The position numbers were made by a program, and so were the translations under genes. The notes beneath the pieces are model-generated. The model was not told the origin of the DNA and did not search any database. It saw only the letters and a program-made list of their open reading frames with translations. Of a DNA stretch of 43,975 nt, positions 32,165 through 40,896 are shown one piece after another (the stretch's first letter is position 1; every line of letters starts with the position of its first letter). This DNA comes from FW021-bin31 sp964478125 (GTDB lineage Bacteria > Bacteroidota > Bacteroidia > Chitinophagales > Chitinophagaceae): assembly GCA_964478125.1 (NCBI GenBank), contig CAYZGR010000022.1:1-43975 (forward strand), written 5' to 3'.

Positions 32165-34669
32165 ATGTTATGCAAAAAAAATCATTCTTTTATTTTTCTT
32201 TCACCTGCATGCTTTTTCAAAAGCACATTATTACTGGTCTTCCTGTGCGGCTTATTTTCGAGCGCTTTGCAGGCGCAGCAAGGAGGTATGGGGAGGGTGT
32301 CGGGCATGGTGGTCGATAGCAGTGGCGCGCCAATCCATTATGCCACGATAGCCTTGTTCCGGTCTTCAGATTCTGCTATGGTTACAGGCACAATTTGCAG
32401 CTCCGCTGGAGAATATCATATAGGACAAGTGCATACAGGGAAATATTTTATAAGAGTGAGCCTGCTCGGATATAAGAAAGCTTATAGCAGTCCCTTTATT
32501 ATAGATAGTAATCATCTCAAAATTTTCTTACCGGAGATTAGATTGTTCCCTTTGCCGGAAGCATTGGCATCCATTGTCATCCGGGCGCACAAACCCATTA
32601 TTGTTCAAAAGCCGGGTATGATGGTTATTAATGTGAAAAACAGCATCATTGCTTCGGGTAATAATGTGCTGGAAATGTTGCAAAAGCTTCCCGGGGTGAC
32701 TATTGATCAAAATGGGAACGTCTCCCTGAAAGGGAAAAAGGGGGTAGAGATATTGATTAATGGGAGGCCGACCCATCTTTCGGCCTCAGAGCTGAGCGTG
32801 CTGCTTAAAGGAATAAGTGCCGATCAAGTTTCCATCGTGCAGCTCATGGATATTCCTCCTGCCAAATATGCTGCCTCCGGCAGCGGCGGTATGATAAACA
32901 TTCAATTAAAAAAGAATCTTAAATCCGGCTTTAACGGAAGCCTGGAGGTAGGGTATGGACAGGATAGATATGATCGGGAAAACGGAAGCATTCAATTAAA
33001 CTATCGTACAGATAAATTGAATTTATTCGGAAACTATAGTTATTCAAGAGTAACTAATTGGGCCCTTTGGCATGCAGAACTATACTATTATACAGATGAT
33101 ACTTATAAAACGATGGAGCGTATGCTGGATGAATACCACACTTACTGGAAAATCCCTTCTCAAAGCAACCAGTTTACTGCTGGTTTAGATTATAACATAA
33201 ATCAAAACAATACGCTCACCTTCCAGGTGCAAGGGGTTTTACCGAAAGGCAATTTTCATAGCAACAAAAATGTAATTCTGAAGAATGCGCAATTAGAACC
33301 CACTTCTTTTTATCATGCACTTACCTCCAATCCTTATTCTGACCGAAATATCACCTATGCACTAAATTATCATAGCGTCTTAGATACGCTGGGAAATAGT
33401 CTTTCAGCTGAAGTTGATTATTCATCGTTTAAAGAAAAGGCTTCTTCCTATTACAAGACTCAAAACTACGATTCTTTGAAAAACCCTACTACAAAAATTC
33501 ATCAGTGGCAACCGCTACCCACTGATATTACCATAGAATCATTTAAATTAGATTATGCTAAAAGATATAAGAAACAAAAAGCAACCTTATCCGCTGGTTT
33601 TAAAATGGATCATGTAAAGACAGAAAATCAATCTCACCTCTACAATCGTAATTTGGGGAATTGGAAAATAGATCCACAATATTCTGATCATTTTATTTAT
33701 AATGAACAGGTGAATGCAGTCTATTTAAGCTATGAGCGCACATTCAAGACCTGCTCATTCCAGGTGGGATTGCGGGCCGAACAGACGCTTTCAAAGGGGG
33801 ATCAGATACAATTGGATTCTATCGTAAAAAGAAGCTACCTCCAATTGTTTCCTACCCTCTCTCTGCAAAAAAAGCTGAAAAAAGCATCCGTCAGTTTTTC
33901 TTACGGCCGCCGTATTGACCGGCCGTATTATGCACAGCTTAATCCTTTTCATACTTTTGGAGACCCTTACCAATATCAGATGGGGAACCCTTATCTGCAG
34001 CCGCAGCTAAGCCAGGATTTTCAGTTTTCCTATTCTTATGGTGATTGGCTGAATGCTTCGTTATCTTATAATCATACCCATAATCTTCAGATTGTGACAG
34101 AAAAAATACTTCCCGGCCATGTGGCCGTAACGGGCTTCGATAATTTGAATATGCAAAATTATTACGCTCTTTCAGTAAATATAAGCCGGCAGCCCTTTAA
34201 ATGGTGGTCGGTTAATGTGTTTTTAAATGGATATTATAAGGAGGTAAAAGGATGGTATGTGGGGGAGCATCTAAATTTGGGAAAGGCCACGTTTCAGATG
34301 AATATAAGTAATGAATTTACACTGCCCAAAGGATTTTCTGCTGAACTATCGGGTTCTTATACCTCCAAAACCGTTTATGGCGTATTTTTTATTTTTCCCA
34401 GAGGATATGTTGATGGAGGAGTTAAAAAAGATTTTGGGAAAGGCAGGACAAGCCTATCTGTAAGTGTAAAGGATATATTAAAGTCCCATCGTTTGAAAGT
34501 ATATCATCAGTCCAACGGAACAAAGCATTATTCCCATGAATATCCCTTTTTTGCCTCCGGCGGCCGACGGCTGCAAATAAATTTTTCCTGGAAGTTTGGC
34601 AATCAAAAAATAAGGGTAAAGCAGCATACCATTGCGACAAAAGAAGAGATTCAAAGAGCACATAAATAA
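32165..34669 (+). CDS. TonB-dependent receptor, outer-membrane beta-barrel family 3 type
   Basis: Outer-membrane protein of 834 aa. A long signal peptide ends near ALQAQQ. A carboxypeptidase-regulatory-like domain follows (about 43-125: VSGMVVDSSGAPIHYATIALFR), then a plug-like region (NVLEMLQKLPGVTIDQNGNVSLKGKKGVEILINGRPTHLS). The barrel belongs to the Bacteroidota family that begins SGSGGMINIQLKKN and contains FSYGRRIDRPYYAQLNPF. It differs from the SusC protein upstream and has no SusD partner nearby. The ligand is unknown; placement among peptidases suggests peptide or peptide-siderophore uptake (inference). About 25 basic residues follow the last barrel strand, which is unusual because barrels normally end with an aromatic residue. 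Confidence 0.9.
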   Translation: MLCKKNHSFIFLSPACFFKSTLLLVFLCGLFSSALQAQQGGMGRVSGMVVDSSGAPIHYATIALFRSSDSAMVTGTICSSAGEYHIGQVHTGKYFIRVSLLGYKKAYSSPFIIDSNHLKIFLPEIRLFPLPEALASIVIRAHKPIIVQKPGMMVINVKNSIIASGNNVLEMLQKLPGVTIDQNGNVSLKGKKGVEILINGRPTHLSASELSVLLKGISADQVSIVQLMDIPPAKYAASGSGGMINIQLKKNLKSGFNGSLEVGYGQDRYDRENGSIQLNYRTDKLNLFGNYSYSRVTNWALWHAELYYYTDDTYKTMERMLDEYHTYWKIPSQSNQFTAGLDYNINQNNTLTFQVQGVLPKGNFHSNKNVILKNAQLEPTSFYHALTSNPYSDRNITYALNYHSVLDTLGNSLSAEVDYSSFKEKASSYYKTQNYDSLKNPTTKIHQWQPLPTDITIESFKLDYAKRYKKQKATLSAGFKMDHVKTENQSHLYNRNLGNWKIDPQYSDHFIYNEQVNAVYLSYERTFKTCSFQVGLRAEQTLSKGDQIQLDSIVKRSYLQLFPTLSLQKKLKKASVSFSYGRRIDRPYYAQLNPFHTFGDPYQYQMGNPYLQPQLSQDFQFSYSYGDWLNASLSYNHTHNLQIVTEKILPGHVAVTGFDNLNMQNYYALSVNISRQPFKWWSVNVFLNGYYKEVKGWYVGEHLNLGKATFQMNISNEFTLPKGFSAELSGSYTSKTVYGVFFIFPRGYVDGGVKKDFGKGRTSLSVSVKDILKSHRLKVYHQSNGTKHYSHEYPFFASGGRRLQINFSWKFGNQKIRVKQHTIATKEEIQRAHK

Positions 34670-34703
34670 AACTTTTTAAGCAGCTAAGGAAAGTTATGAT
34701 TGT

Positions 34704-34711
34704 TATCTTTC
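34704..34711 (+). promoter_or_regulatory. Possible -7 element before the hydrolase gene
   Basis: TATCTTTC resembles the Bacteroidota -7 box TAnnTTTG with one mismatch and lies about 44 bases before the preferred start at 34755. No good -33 TTTG is visible at the proper spacing; only a T-run lies near 34673-34677. Confidence 0.3.
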
Positions 34712-34754
34712 CGCAGGTTTTTTAATTTTATGGGTGAATAAAAAGACAAAAACT

Positions 34755-35960
34755 ATGAAAAAGAAGGGAGTACTCACCGGCATGCTGTTGTTACTAATAC
34801 TGGCATGGACCGGCTGTCAGAAGGGAGATAAAGTTCAAAAGCCTTCACAGCCGGAGCATAAATATTTCGTGTCGGCCACCTCGCTGGGAACTTATTCGAC
34901 CGCTGATCTAAAGAAGCTGGCGAATGAAGACGGATTTGGAAGCCTGGCTTTCCTGATTAAATATGAGGTGGAATTTTATAAAATTATTTATAAAACGACT
35001 TTTAAAGGGGATACGATTTCTGTTTCGGGATTGCTGGGTATTCCACAGGGAGATGCGGATTCCCCTTCTTTACTCAGTGCGCAGCACGGCACGCTGTTTC
35101 GATGGACGGATGCGCCCTCCAACTTCCCTGCCGGTTCCACCGGATTTGAATTATTGGCTTCGCTCGGCTTCGTAACGCTTCTTCCGGATTATATCGGATA
35201 TGGGATTTCTCAAAAGATTACACATCCGTATTATGATAAAGAATCGGCCGGCACTACTGTGGCGGATATGATTGAAGCTGTTAAATTCTTTCTGCAGGAA
35301 CAAAAGTTTTCCATTAGCGACCGTTTGTTCTTATTAGGCTATTCGGAAGGGGCCTATGTGACGATGGCTGCGCAAAAGGAAATTGAAACAAATCCTTCTT
35401 ATAAACTCAACGTGACGGCTGCCGCGGAAGGGGCCGGCGGTTACGATCTGGGTGTTTTCCTTTCCTTCATAACCGATACTCCTACTTATACCGCTCCTTC
35501 TTTTCTGGCCTTTATTATAAAGGCGTATACGGATACTTACGATTGGTCAGAGCCGTATAGTTATTATTTTCAGGAGCCCTATGCTTCTGAGATGCCCAAT
35601 CTGCTTGATGGCAGCAAAGCCCGCGAAGAAATAGACGCGGCGTTGCCGGACTCCCTTTCTCTTTTATTCACTCCTTCCTTTTACGCCGACCTGAAGGATA
35701 CGACCAAAGAGACGCCCCTGAAAAGGCAATTAATCAAAAACAGTTTCCTGGCATGGACGCCCAAGAGCCCGACTCGGCTTTTTCATGGTACGGCAGACGT
35801 AACCGTACCGTTCGAAACTTCGCAAGCGACCTATAACCGATTCAAAGATGCAGGCGCCACGAATGTTGAATTTTATCCTATTCAGGGAGGCAATCATCAA
35901 ACAAGTGTGGAGCCCATGATGATCAATGCCCTGAGTTGGATCAGTTCTTTGGATAAATAA
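34755..35960 (+). CDS. Alpha/beta-hydrolase lipoprotein (secretory lipase/peptidase-like)
   Basis: 401-aa predicted lipoprotein (lipobox WTGC) with an alpha/beta-hydrolase fold. Probable triad: S197 in GYSEGA, D348 in GTADVTVP and H381 in GGNHQTS. The elements SAQHGTLFRW, FVTLLPDYIGYG and a mobile cap at about 230-310 are typical of the secretory-lipase/esterase group and of S9-related hydrolases, so lipase, esterase and peptidase activity are all possible. A GTG at 34734 would add seven lysine-rich residues; the ATG is preferred because it gives a compact signal peptide. The M1 peptidase gene follows 11 bases later, suggesting one operon. Confidence 0.8.
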   Translation: MKKKGVLTGMLLLLILAWTGCQKGDKVQKPSQPEHKYFVSATSLGTYSTADLKKLANEDGFGSLAFLIKYEVEFYKIIYKTTFKGDTISVSGLLGIPQGDADSPSLLSAQHGTLFRWTDAPSNFPAGSTGFELLASLGFVTLLPDYIGYGISQKITHPYYDKESAGTTVADMIEAVKFFLQEQKFSISDRLFLLGYSEGAYVTMAAQKEIETNPSYKLNVTAAAEGAGGYDLGVFLSFITDTPTYTAPSFLAFIIKAYTDTYDWSEPYSYYFQEPYASEMPNLLDGSKAREEIDAALPDSLSLLFTPSFYADLKDTTKETPLKRQLIKNSFLAWTPKSPTRLFHGTADVTVPFETSQATYNRFKDAGATNVEFYPIQGGNHQTSVEPMMINALSWISSLDK

Positions 35961-35971
35961 AGATAAATATC

Positions 35972-38542
35972 ATGAAAAGGTTTATTTTATTCACGATTAT
36001 ATTTTTGGGTATGCGCTCCTATGTACAGGGTCAGACGGATTCTTCTGTTTTTGACAGCCATGCACTGTGGGATCCTTTGTTCTATCCCCATTATGGGAAT
36101 CCGTACCGAAGCGCCAACGGAGCGCCCGGACCGGCATACTGGCAAAACCGGGCCGATTATAAAATTGTCTGTACATTGGATACCGTACACGATCGCATTA
36201 GCGGAAAAGTGACCATCCTTTATACCAATAACAGCCCCGATGATCTTTCTTTTTTATGGTTGCAAATGGATCAGAATGCCGGTAAGAACGATTCACGCAG
36301 TACGCTTACCGCGCCGGCAGGCCTTCAGTTTATCGTTGATAGCGTGTATACCAAAGGATATGAATTAAGTTCGGTAATTACGGAACGAAAGGGTAAAGCC
36401 GAGCAACCTCCATACATGGTCAATGATACACGTATGCAAATCAGACTCAAAAGACCTTTGAGAGGCAATGGAGGAAGGATCAGGATCGAAATAACCTATG
36501 CTTTTAAAATTCCGAAGTTTGGAACGCGCATGGGATGGTTGCCGACGAAAAATGGTATTATTTATGACATCGCACAATGGTATCCCCGGATGGCGGTTTA
36601 TGATGATGTGAAGGGATGGAATACGCTTCCATACCTGGGTCTGGGGGAGTTTTATCTGGAATATGGCGATATAGATTATTCGGTAACTGTGCCTTCCAAT
36701 ATGATGGTAGCGGGATCGGGTAAGCTGGTAAATCCCAGGGAGGTACTTACGCCATTGGAGCAAAAAAGATTAAAAAAGGCGTATGAGAGTGATTCTACTG
36801 TTTTTATCCGCACGGCAGATGAAATAAATGATCCGGACACCCGTACGCCAAAGGGCTTACTTACCTGGCATTTCAGCTGTAAACAGACAAGAGATGTCGC
36901 CTGGACGGCCTCGAAAGCTTTCGTATGGGATGCGGCACGAATAAATTTACCCGACGGCAAAACGGCCCTTGCGCAATCCCTGTATCCGGTAGAGAGTCCA
37001 TGGAAACGCTCTACCGAATTTATCAAAGCATGTTTGGAATTTTATTCCCAAAAACTAAATTATTCGTTTCCCTACCCCGTAGCCACCGCTGTGGCGGCAG
37101 GATGGAGTGGCGGGATGGAGTACCCGGGCATCGTGTTTGACGCGTTAAATATAGGCGGACGCCCCCTGTGGGGCCTTACGATCCATGAATTTGGTCATAC
37201 CTGGTTCCCCATGATCGTCGGTAGCAACGAGAGGAGATACATGTGGATGGATGAAGGTTTGAATACTTTTATTAATGGAGAGTGCAGCCGTTGGTTTAAT
37301 CACGGGGAATTTTATCGTAAAACTGACCAGCATAAAAATGCACCAAGTTTATTTTACAAAGGCGCCGACCCGATTATGACCGTTTCGGATGCGTTACAAA
37401 TCAATAACCTTAACCCTTCCGCTTATGATAAGCCGGCATTGGGATTGCAATTGTTACAAAACGCGATCCTGGGGAAAGATCGTTTCAACTATGCTTTTAA
37501 TACTTATATCAAACATTGGGCTTATAAACATCCCACGCCCTGGGATTTTTTTCATACGATCGAAAATGCAGCAGGGGAAAATCTGGATTGGTTTTGGCGC
37601 GAATGGTTTTTGACCAATGACGAACTGGATCAGGCCATAGATGCGGTTACCTATAAAGATAACGATCCGGACAAAGGGGCGCTTATTACTATTGAAAATA
37701 AGGATAAAATGGCTCTACCGGCATGGATAGAAGTAAAAGAAAAAAATGGGAAAGACAGTACTTTCAAACTGCCGGTGGAGATATGGCAAAGAGGCGCTAA
37801 ATGGGCTTTTTCTTATCCTTCCACCTCCGAAATACAATCCGTAATTCTGGATCCTGAACATCGCCTGCCGGATGAGGATCCGGACAATAATATCTGGGAT
37901 GCCCGGTTATATCAGGCGCTTCCCGAAGGCGTCACCGCCGATGGCATCATGAACAGGTATCTGCGGGCGATAGGGGGTGTATCAGAGTTGAAGTCGATAA
38001 AGGACCTGTCTTTCACAGGCGTGGGCACAGCTACTCCGGAAGGTTTTAAAGTAGTTATAAAAAAAGAATATAAAGCGCCGTCTCATTTGCTTTTTGAGGT
38101 GATCCTGCCGGGGATGGATAATCAAGTGGTTCAAAAGCTTTTGATTAATGGGGATTCCCTTTCTCTCGAAAATACGGGAGGAAAAGTTCAGCTTAGTCCG
38201 CAAATGAAAACTTTCTATTCCGGCTATCTTCGTATTTTTCCCGAATTGCATTATTTAAATAATGCATATCAATTAGAATTAAAGGGTTATGCCCTGGTGG
38301 AGGGCAGATTGACGTATAAAGTGGTCATTTCAGGTCCGGATGGATTTTCTACCACCAATTATTATGATGTAAAATCGGGTCTCAAGCTCAAATCAACAGG
38401 AGAAAGCGCTGCCCTGGGAGGGACGGTTATTTATAGAGATTACAAAAAAGTAGATGGAGTGCTATTCCCGTTTTCTATTGAGGGAAATAGCAAGGAAGTA
38501 AAGTTGAAGGTAAAGAATATTATAGTGAATATGGGATCATAG
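35972..38542 (+). CDS. M1 family aminopeptidase-like zinc metallopeptidase
   Basis: Exported metallopeptidase, 856 aa, with a signal peptide ending near VQGQ. The gluzincin zinc site is complete: HEFGH at 405-409 and E428 in WMDEG, with 18 residues between. GGMEYPG at about residue 378 corresponds to the M1 exopeptidase GxMEN motif, with Tyr replacing Asn. The N-terminal beta domain (about 55-300) is of M1 type. The C-terminal 210 residues (from about 640) form an extra, mostly beta domain (LSFTGVGTATPEGFKVVIKK) with a lipoprotein-like fold seen in Bacteroidota, not found in classical PepN. Its likely role is trimming N-terminal residues of external peptides. Confidence 0.92.
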   Translation: MKRFILFTIIFLGMRSYVQGQTDSSVFDSHALWDPLFYPHYGNPYRSANGAPGPAYWQNRADYKIVCTLDTVHDRISGKVTILYTNNSPDDLSFLWLQMDQNAGKNDSRSTLTAPAGLQFIVDSVYTKGYELSSVITERKGKAEQPPYMVNDTRMQIRLKRPLRGNGGRIRIEITYAFKIPKFGTRMGWLPTKNGIIYDIAQWYPRMAVYDDVKGWNTLPYLGLGEFYLEYGDIDYSVTVPSNMMVAGSGKLVNPREVLTPLEQKRLKKAYESDSTVFIRTADEINDPDTRTPKGLLTWHFSCKQTRDVAWTASKAFVWDAARINLPDGKTALAQSLYPVESPWKRSTEFIKACLEFYSQKLNYSFPYPVATAVAAGWSGGMEYPGIVFDALNIGGRPLWGLTIHEFGHTWFPMIVGSNERRYMWMDEGLNTFINGECSRWFNHGEFYRKTDQHKNAPSLFYKGADPIMTVSDALQINNLNPSAYDKPALGLQLLQNAILGKDRFNYAFNTYIKHWAYKHPTPWDFFHTIENAAGENLDWFWREWFLTNDELDQAIDAVTYKDNDPDKGALITIENKDKMALPAWIEVKEKNGKDSTFKLPVEIWQRGAKWAFSYPSTSEIQSVILDPEHRLPDEDPDNNIWDARLYQALPEGVTADGIMNRYLRAIGGVSELKSIKDLSFTGVGTATPEGFKVVIKKEYKAPSHLLFEVILPGMDNQVVQKLLINGDSLSLENTGGKVQLSPQMKTFYSGYLRIFPELHYLNNAYQLELKGYALVEGRLTYKVVISGPDGFSTTNYYDVKSGLKLKSTGESAALGGTVIYRDYKKVDGVLFPFSIEGNSKEVKLKVKNIIVNMGS

Positions 38543-38615
38543 TAAGAGGTAATGGGTTCAGATTATTTTCTTGATGATCCTTAACTTCTTAATGATTAAC
38601 TAAAATATAATAGAG

Positions 38616-38657
38616 ATGAAAAGACTTCTCATTTTAAGTGCCTTAATGCTCATGTGA
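38616..38657 (+). pseudogene. Truncated signal-peptide start (13 codons)
   Basis: ATG followed by codons for KRLLILSALMLM and a TGA. This resembles the first half of a lipoprotein or secretory signal peptide with an early stop and no matching continuation in the next 100 bases. It probably marks a gene lost or deleted between the M1 peptidase and the channel gene. The rest of the 224-base gap shows nothing else apart from the promoter. Confidence 0.3.
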
Positions 38658-38728
38658 ACGACCTTTTATCCTAAAAAAGTACTGATAATGAGAGTAAGTT
38701 TCATAATATATTGTAACTTTAAAACCGC

Positions 38729-38759
38729 TTTATTTTAACCTGTTTTTAATCTAAATTTG
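38729..38759 (+). promoter_or_regulatory. Bacteroidota promoter for the channel-like gene
   Basis: TTTA at 38729-38732 and TAAATTTG at 38752-38759 are spaced by 19 bases. The -7 box matches TAnnTTTG fully and the -33 box has one mismatch. The start codon is at 38767, so transcription would begin within a few bases of the ATG and the mRNA would be nearly leaderless. Confidence 0.5.
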
Positions 38760-38766
38760 TACCTAA

Positions 38767-39795
38767 ATGCGTTTCTTTCCTGTCTTTTTGCTGTATGCTT
38801 TGATTACTGTTGCAACCAACGGACAGAGTTTGTGGGGAAGAGGAACCCCGAAACCTCAAACTCAAAATAAAGACACCGTCCTGAGGCCTCCTTTCCGCCA
38901 AGGTCTTAATCCGGGTTTGCTGGGCAGGGGCAACCCGATTACAGGAAAGAAAGACAGCATCAATATTTATCTCAATTTTCAGGACCTTTGGGGACTTGAT
39001 CTCAAAGAGGGTACCTTCTGCGCTAACTTTTATACCGTGATGAAATCCAATGGAAGGGACGCTTCCCAATTGCAGTATCTCAATGGGGAAATGACCTTTA
39101 AATATGACGATACCCTGAGAAAGCGTTATTTTGAATCATGGAACGAGGGGAAATTTCGCACGGACATGAATTTTAAAGATTATCCGCTGGATAAGCAATT
39201 CTTGAATATTGTGATTGAGGCGGGGGAAGATACCGCTAAAACCCTGCTTTATACTTCTGATAAAGAAAATAATATCATTGACCGGCAACACCTGACCGGT
39301 TGGAAGATAGACACCATGGTCACCCAAACCGCTGTTCATACCTACACCCATTTCAATTACGGAGATTCCCTCAGCAAACACCGGTATTCGAGGATTACTG
39401 TTTCCATTGTTATAGAACGCACCCACAAGTGGGTCTTTTTGTTGAAATTGTTTTTTCCCAGTTTTATTTCCATGCTCATCCTGATGATCGGCTTCCTTTT
39501 TCCGGCAGAGAAGGTAGATACCCGCTTTGGTTTGGGGGTGGCCTCTATTTTTGGGGTGATATCCTCCCTGATCCTGATACAACAAAACCTCCCCGACCTG
39601 GCCAGGTTTACCCTGATAGAGCTATTGAATTACATAGCCATATTAACCGTTTTTGTCACCCTGGTGATTTTTGGGGTTTCGTACGGGAGGTATAAAAAGA
39701 AAAAACGCACCAAAGGTTTTGATCGCATTTCCTTTACGGTATTGATCCTTTTTTACGTGTTGGCCAGCCTGTTGATTTTATTTTTGAGAAGTTAG
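38767..39795 (+). CDS. Pentameric ligand-gated ion channel homologue (Cys-loop superfamily type)
   Basis: 342 aa. A signal peptide (about 1-19) precedes a short Gln/Pro-rich segment. A beta-rich extracytoplasmic domain (about 60-215) carries the family patterns INIYLNFQDLWGLDLKEGTF and YPLDKQFLNIVIE, equivalent to the FPxDxQ loop. As in other bacterial members there is no Cys-loop cysteine pair. Four membrane helices follow: about 221-244, 250-272 (pore helix candidate, starting TRFGLGVASIFG), 282-306 and 322-341. A short basic loop lies between helices 3 and 4. If it forms a pentamer it would conduct ions upon ligand binding. Topology and motif placement fit well. Ligand and ion selectivity are unknown. 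Confidence 0.72.
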   Translation: MRFFPVFLLYALITVATNGQSLWGRGTPKPQTQNKDTVLRPPFRQGLNPGLLGRGNPITGKKDSINIYLNFQDLWGLDLKEGTFCANFYTVMKSNGRDASQLQYLNGEMTFKYDDTLRKRYFESWNEGKFRTDMNFKDYPLDKQFLNIVIEAGEDTAKTLLYTSDKENNIIDRQHLTGWKIDTMVTQTAVHTYTHFNYGDSLSKHRYSRITVSIVIERTHKWVFLLKLFFPSFISMLILMIGFLFPAEKVDTRFGLGVASIFGVISSLILIQQNLPDLARFTLIELLNYIAILTVFVTLVIFGVSYGRYKKKKRTKGFDRISFTVLILFYVLASLLILFLRS

Positions 39796-39813
39796 AAAAA
39801 GGTTGTATCTTAC
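39783..39813 (+). promoter_or_regulatory. Candidate promoter for the effector-like gene run
   Basis: TTTG at 39783-39786 and TATCTTAC at 39806-39813 are separated by 19 bases. The -33 box is perfect and the -7 box matches TAnnTT with two mismatches at its end. It overlaps the last codons of the channel gene and lies 23 bases before the ATG at 39837, with no other gap of promoter size until 41892. Confidence 0.5.
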
Positions 39814-39836
39814 AAACGCTTTAATCTTTTATTTCC

Positions 39837-40880
39837 ATGAGTCCTATCTCGCAATTTGATCAAGCTACCGTGCCTTCTCATCAGGCGGTAGCGGAAAATG
39901 TTTTTTCCAGGGCAAAGGCTTATCCGGCGGTGCCGGCGCTTCAGAAAGAAGGCCGGGAAAAGCGTACTGCCTTGCAAAGCATCCCTATCGCCCCGGATGT
40001 CATTCAGGCAAAAAAAACAACCCCTTTTTTTCTCGAAAAAAATTATCCGGGACGGATGGGGATAAACTATGGAGATTATAAAAATATGGATGATGAGGAA
40101 TACCAGGGCTTCATTTTCAAAAAATTAGAAACCGCCTATAACCGGAACTTAGACAGGGGAACCCGTTATTGGAATAACCTAAATAATACGATTGATCATT
40201 ATAATGCAGATGATAACAAGGGATTCTTAAAGACCCAAAAGAAACAGCATAGTGATTACGACAAAAAATTCAAAAAAAATTATATCAATAAGCTAGAGAG
40301 AGTGCCGGATTCTGAAGATATAGAGGTAAGCTCCACCGGCCTGGCCAAAAAAGGAGACAAGGGATACGTTGGGAAAGCAACGCCTTATTCCAACTCTGTT
40401 AATTTTGAGGACAACAGCATTACTGCCAGTCATAATTATGCAACTCAGGATAGGGCCAGGCAAAAGGATGAGGAGAATAAGGGAAAGAAGCGATATAAAC
40501 CCCGTGGACTTCCTAATTCTGAAATCCTTTGGCAACAATACAAAACAGGAGCAAAAGAACAGTCGAAAATCCACAAAGAATCAAAGGCGGAAGATTTAAT
40601 TAAAGGCTTAAGTACGGTAAAAAGGAGACAGGTACAAAATCCTTCTACTTTGCAGACGATTCTGTTTGCCCTTCCGGATGGTAAAGACGATTTCAAAGCG
40701 GCACACGCGTGGCGGGCAGCCGGTGAAGAATTTAAGGCTATGTTAGGAACGCCCAATTGCAGTGGGGCCGCCTTTTTGCTCGCCGACCATGTAGATGAAT
40801 TAGAAGGGAAGTCAATTACGGAAATTGAATTGTTAGGAGATGATCAGGATGTTAATTTAGATATAAAAATAGGAAAATAA
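39837..40880 (+). CDS. Effector-like protein with shared N-terminal tag, no DUF4157 module
   Basis: 347 aa, no signal peptide or membrane helix. Residues about 29-37 read YPAVPALQK, the tag shared with the following genes, and VIQAKK occurs near residue 55. The middle (about 60-270) is lysine, asparagine and tyrosine rich, and polar. The C-terminal 70 residues (AAHAWRAAGEEFKAML, TPNCSGAAFLLADHVDEL) form a compact domain with one cysteine and two histidines that could be catalytic, but I cannot assign a family. First gene of a tight run, with 16 bases to the next. It is likely a secreted or injected toxin or effector by association with DUF4157 neighbours (inference). Confidence 0.65.
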   Translation: MSPISQFDQATVPSHQAVAENVFSRAKAYPAVPALQKEGREKRTALQSIPIAPDVIQAKKTTPFFLEKNYPGRMGINYGDYKNMDDEEYQGFIFKKLETAYNRNLDRGTRYWNNLNNTIDHYNADDNKGFLKTQKKQHSDYDKKFKKNYINKLERVPDSEDIEVSSTGLAKKGDKGYVGKATPYSNSVNFEDNSITASHNYATQDRARQKDEENKGKKRYKPRGLPNSEILWQQYKTGAKEQSKIHKESKAEDLIKGLSTVKRRQVQNPSTLQTILFALPDGKDDFKAAHAWRAAGEEFKAMLGTPNCSGAAFLLADHVDELEGKSITEIELLGDDQDVNLDIKIGK

Positions 40881-40896
40881 TCTAAAGCTAATAGAT

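Noticed and set aside
31974..32351. 125-residue frame ahead of the TonB receptor
   Set aside because: Its second half overlaps the receptor signal peptide and first domain in another frame, and the first half shows no recognisable sequence.
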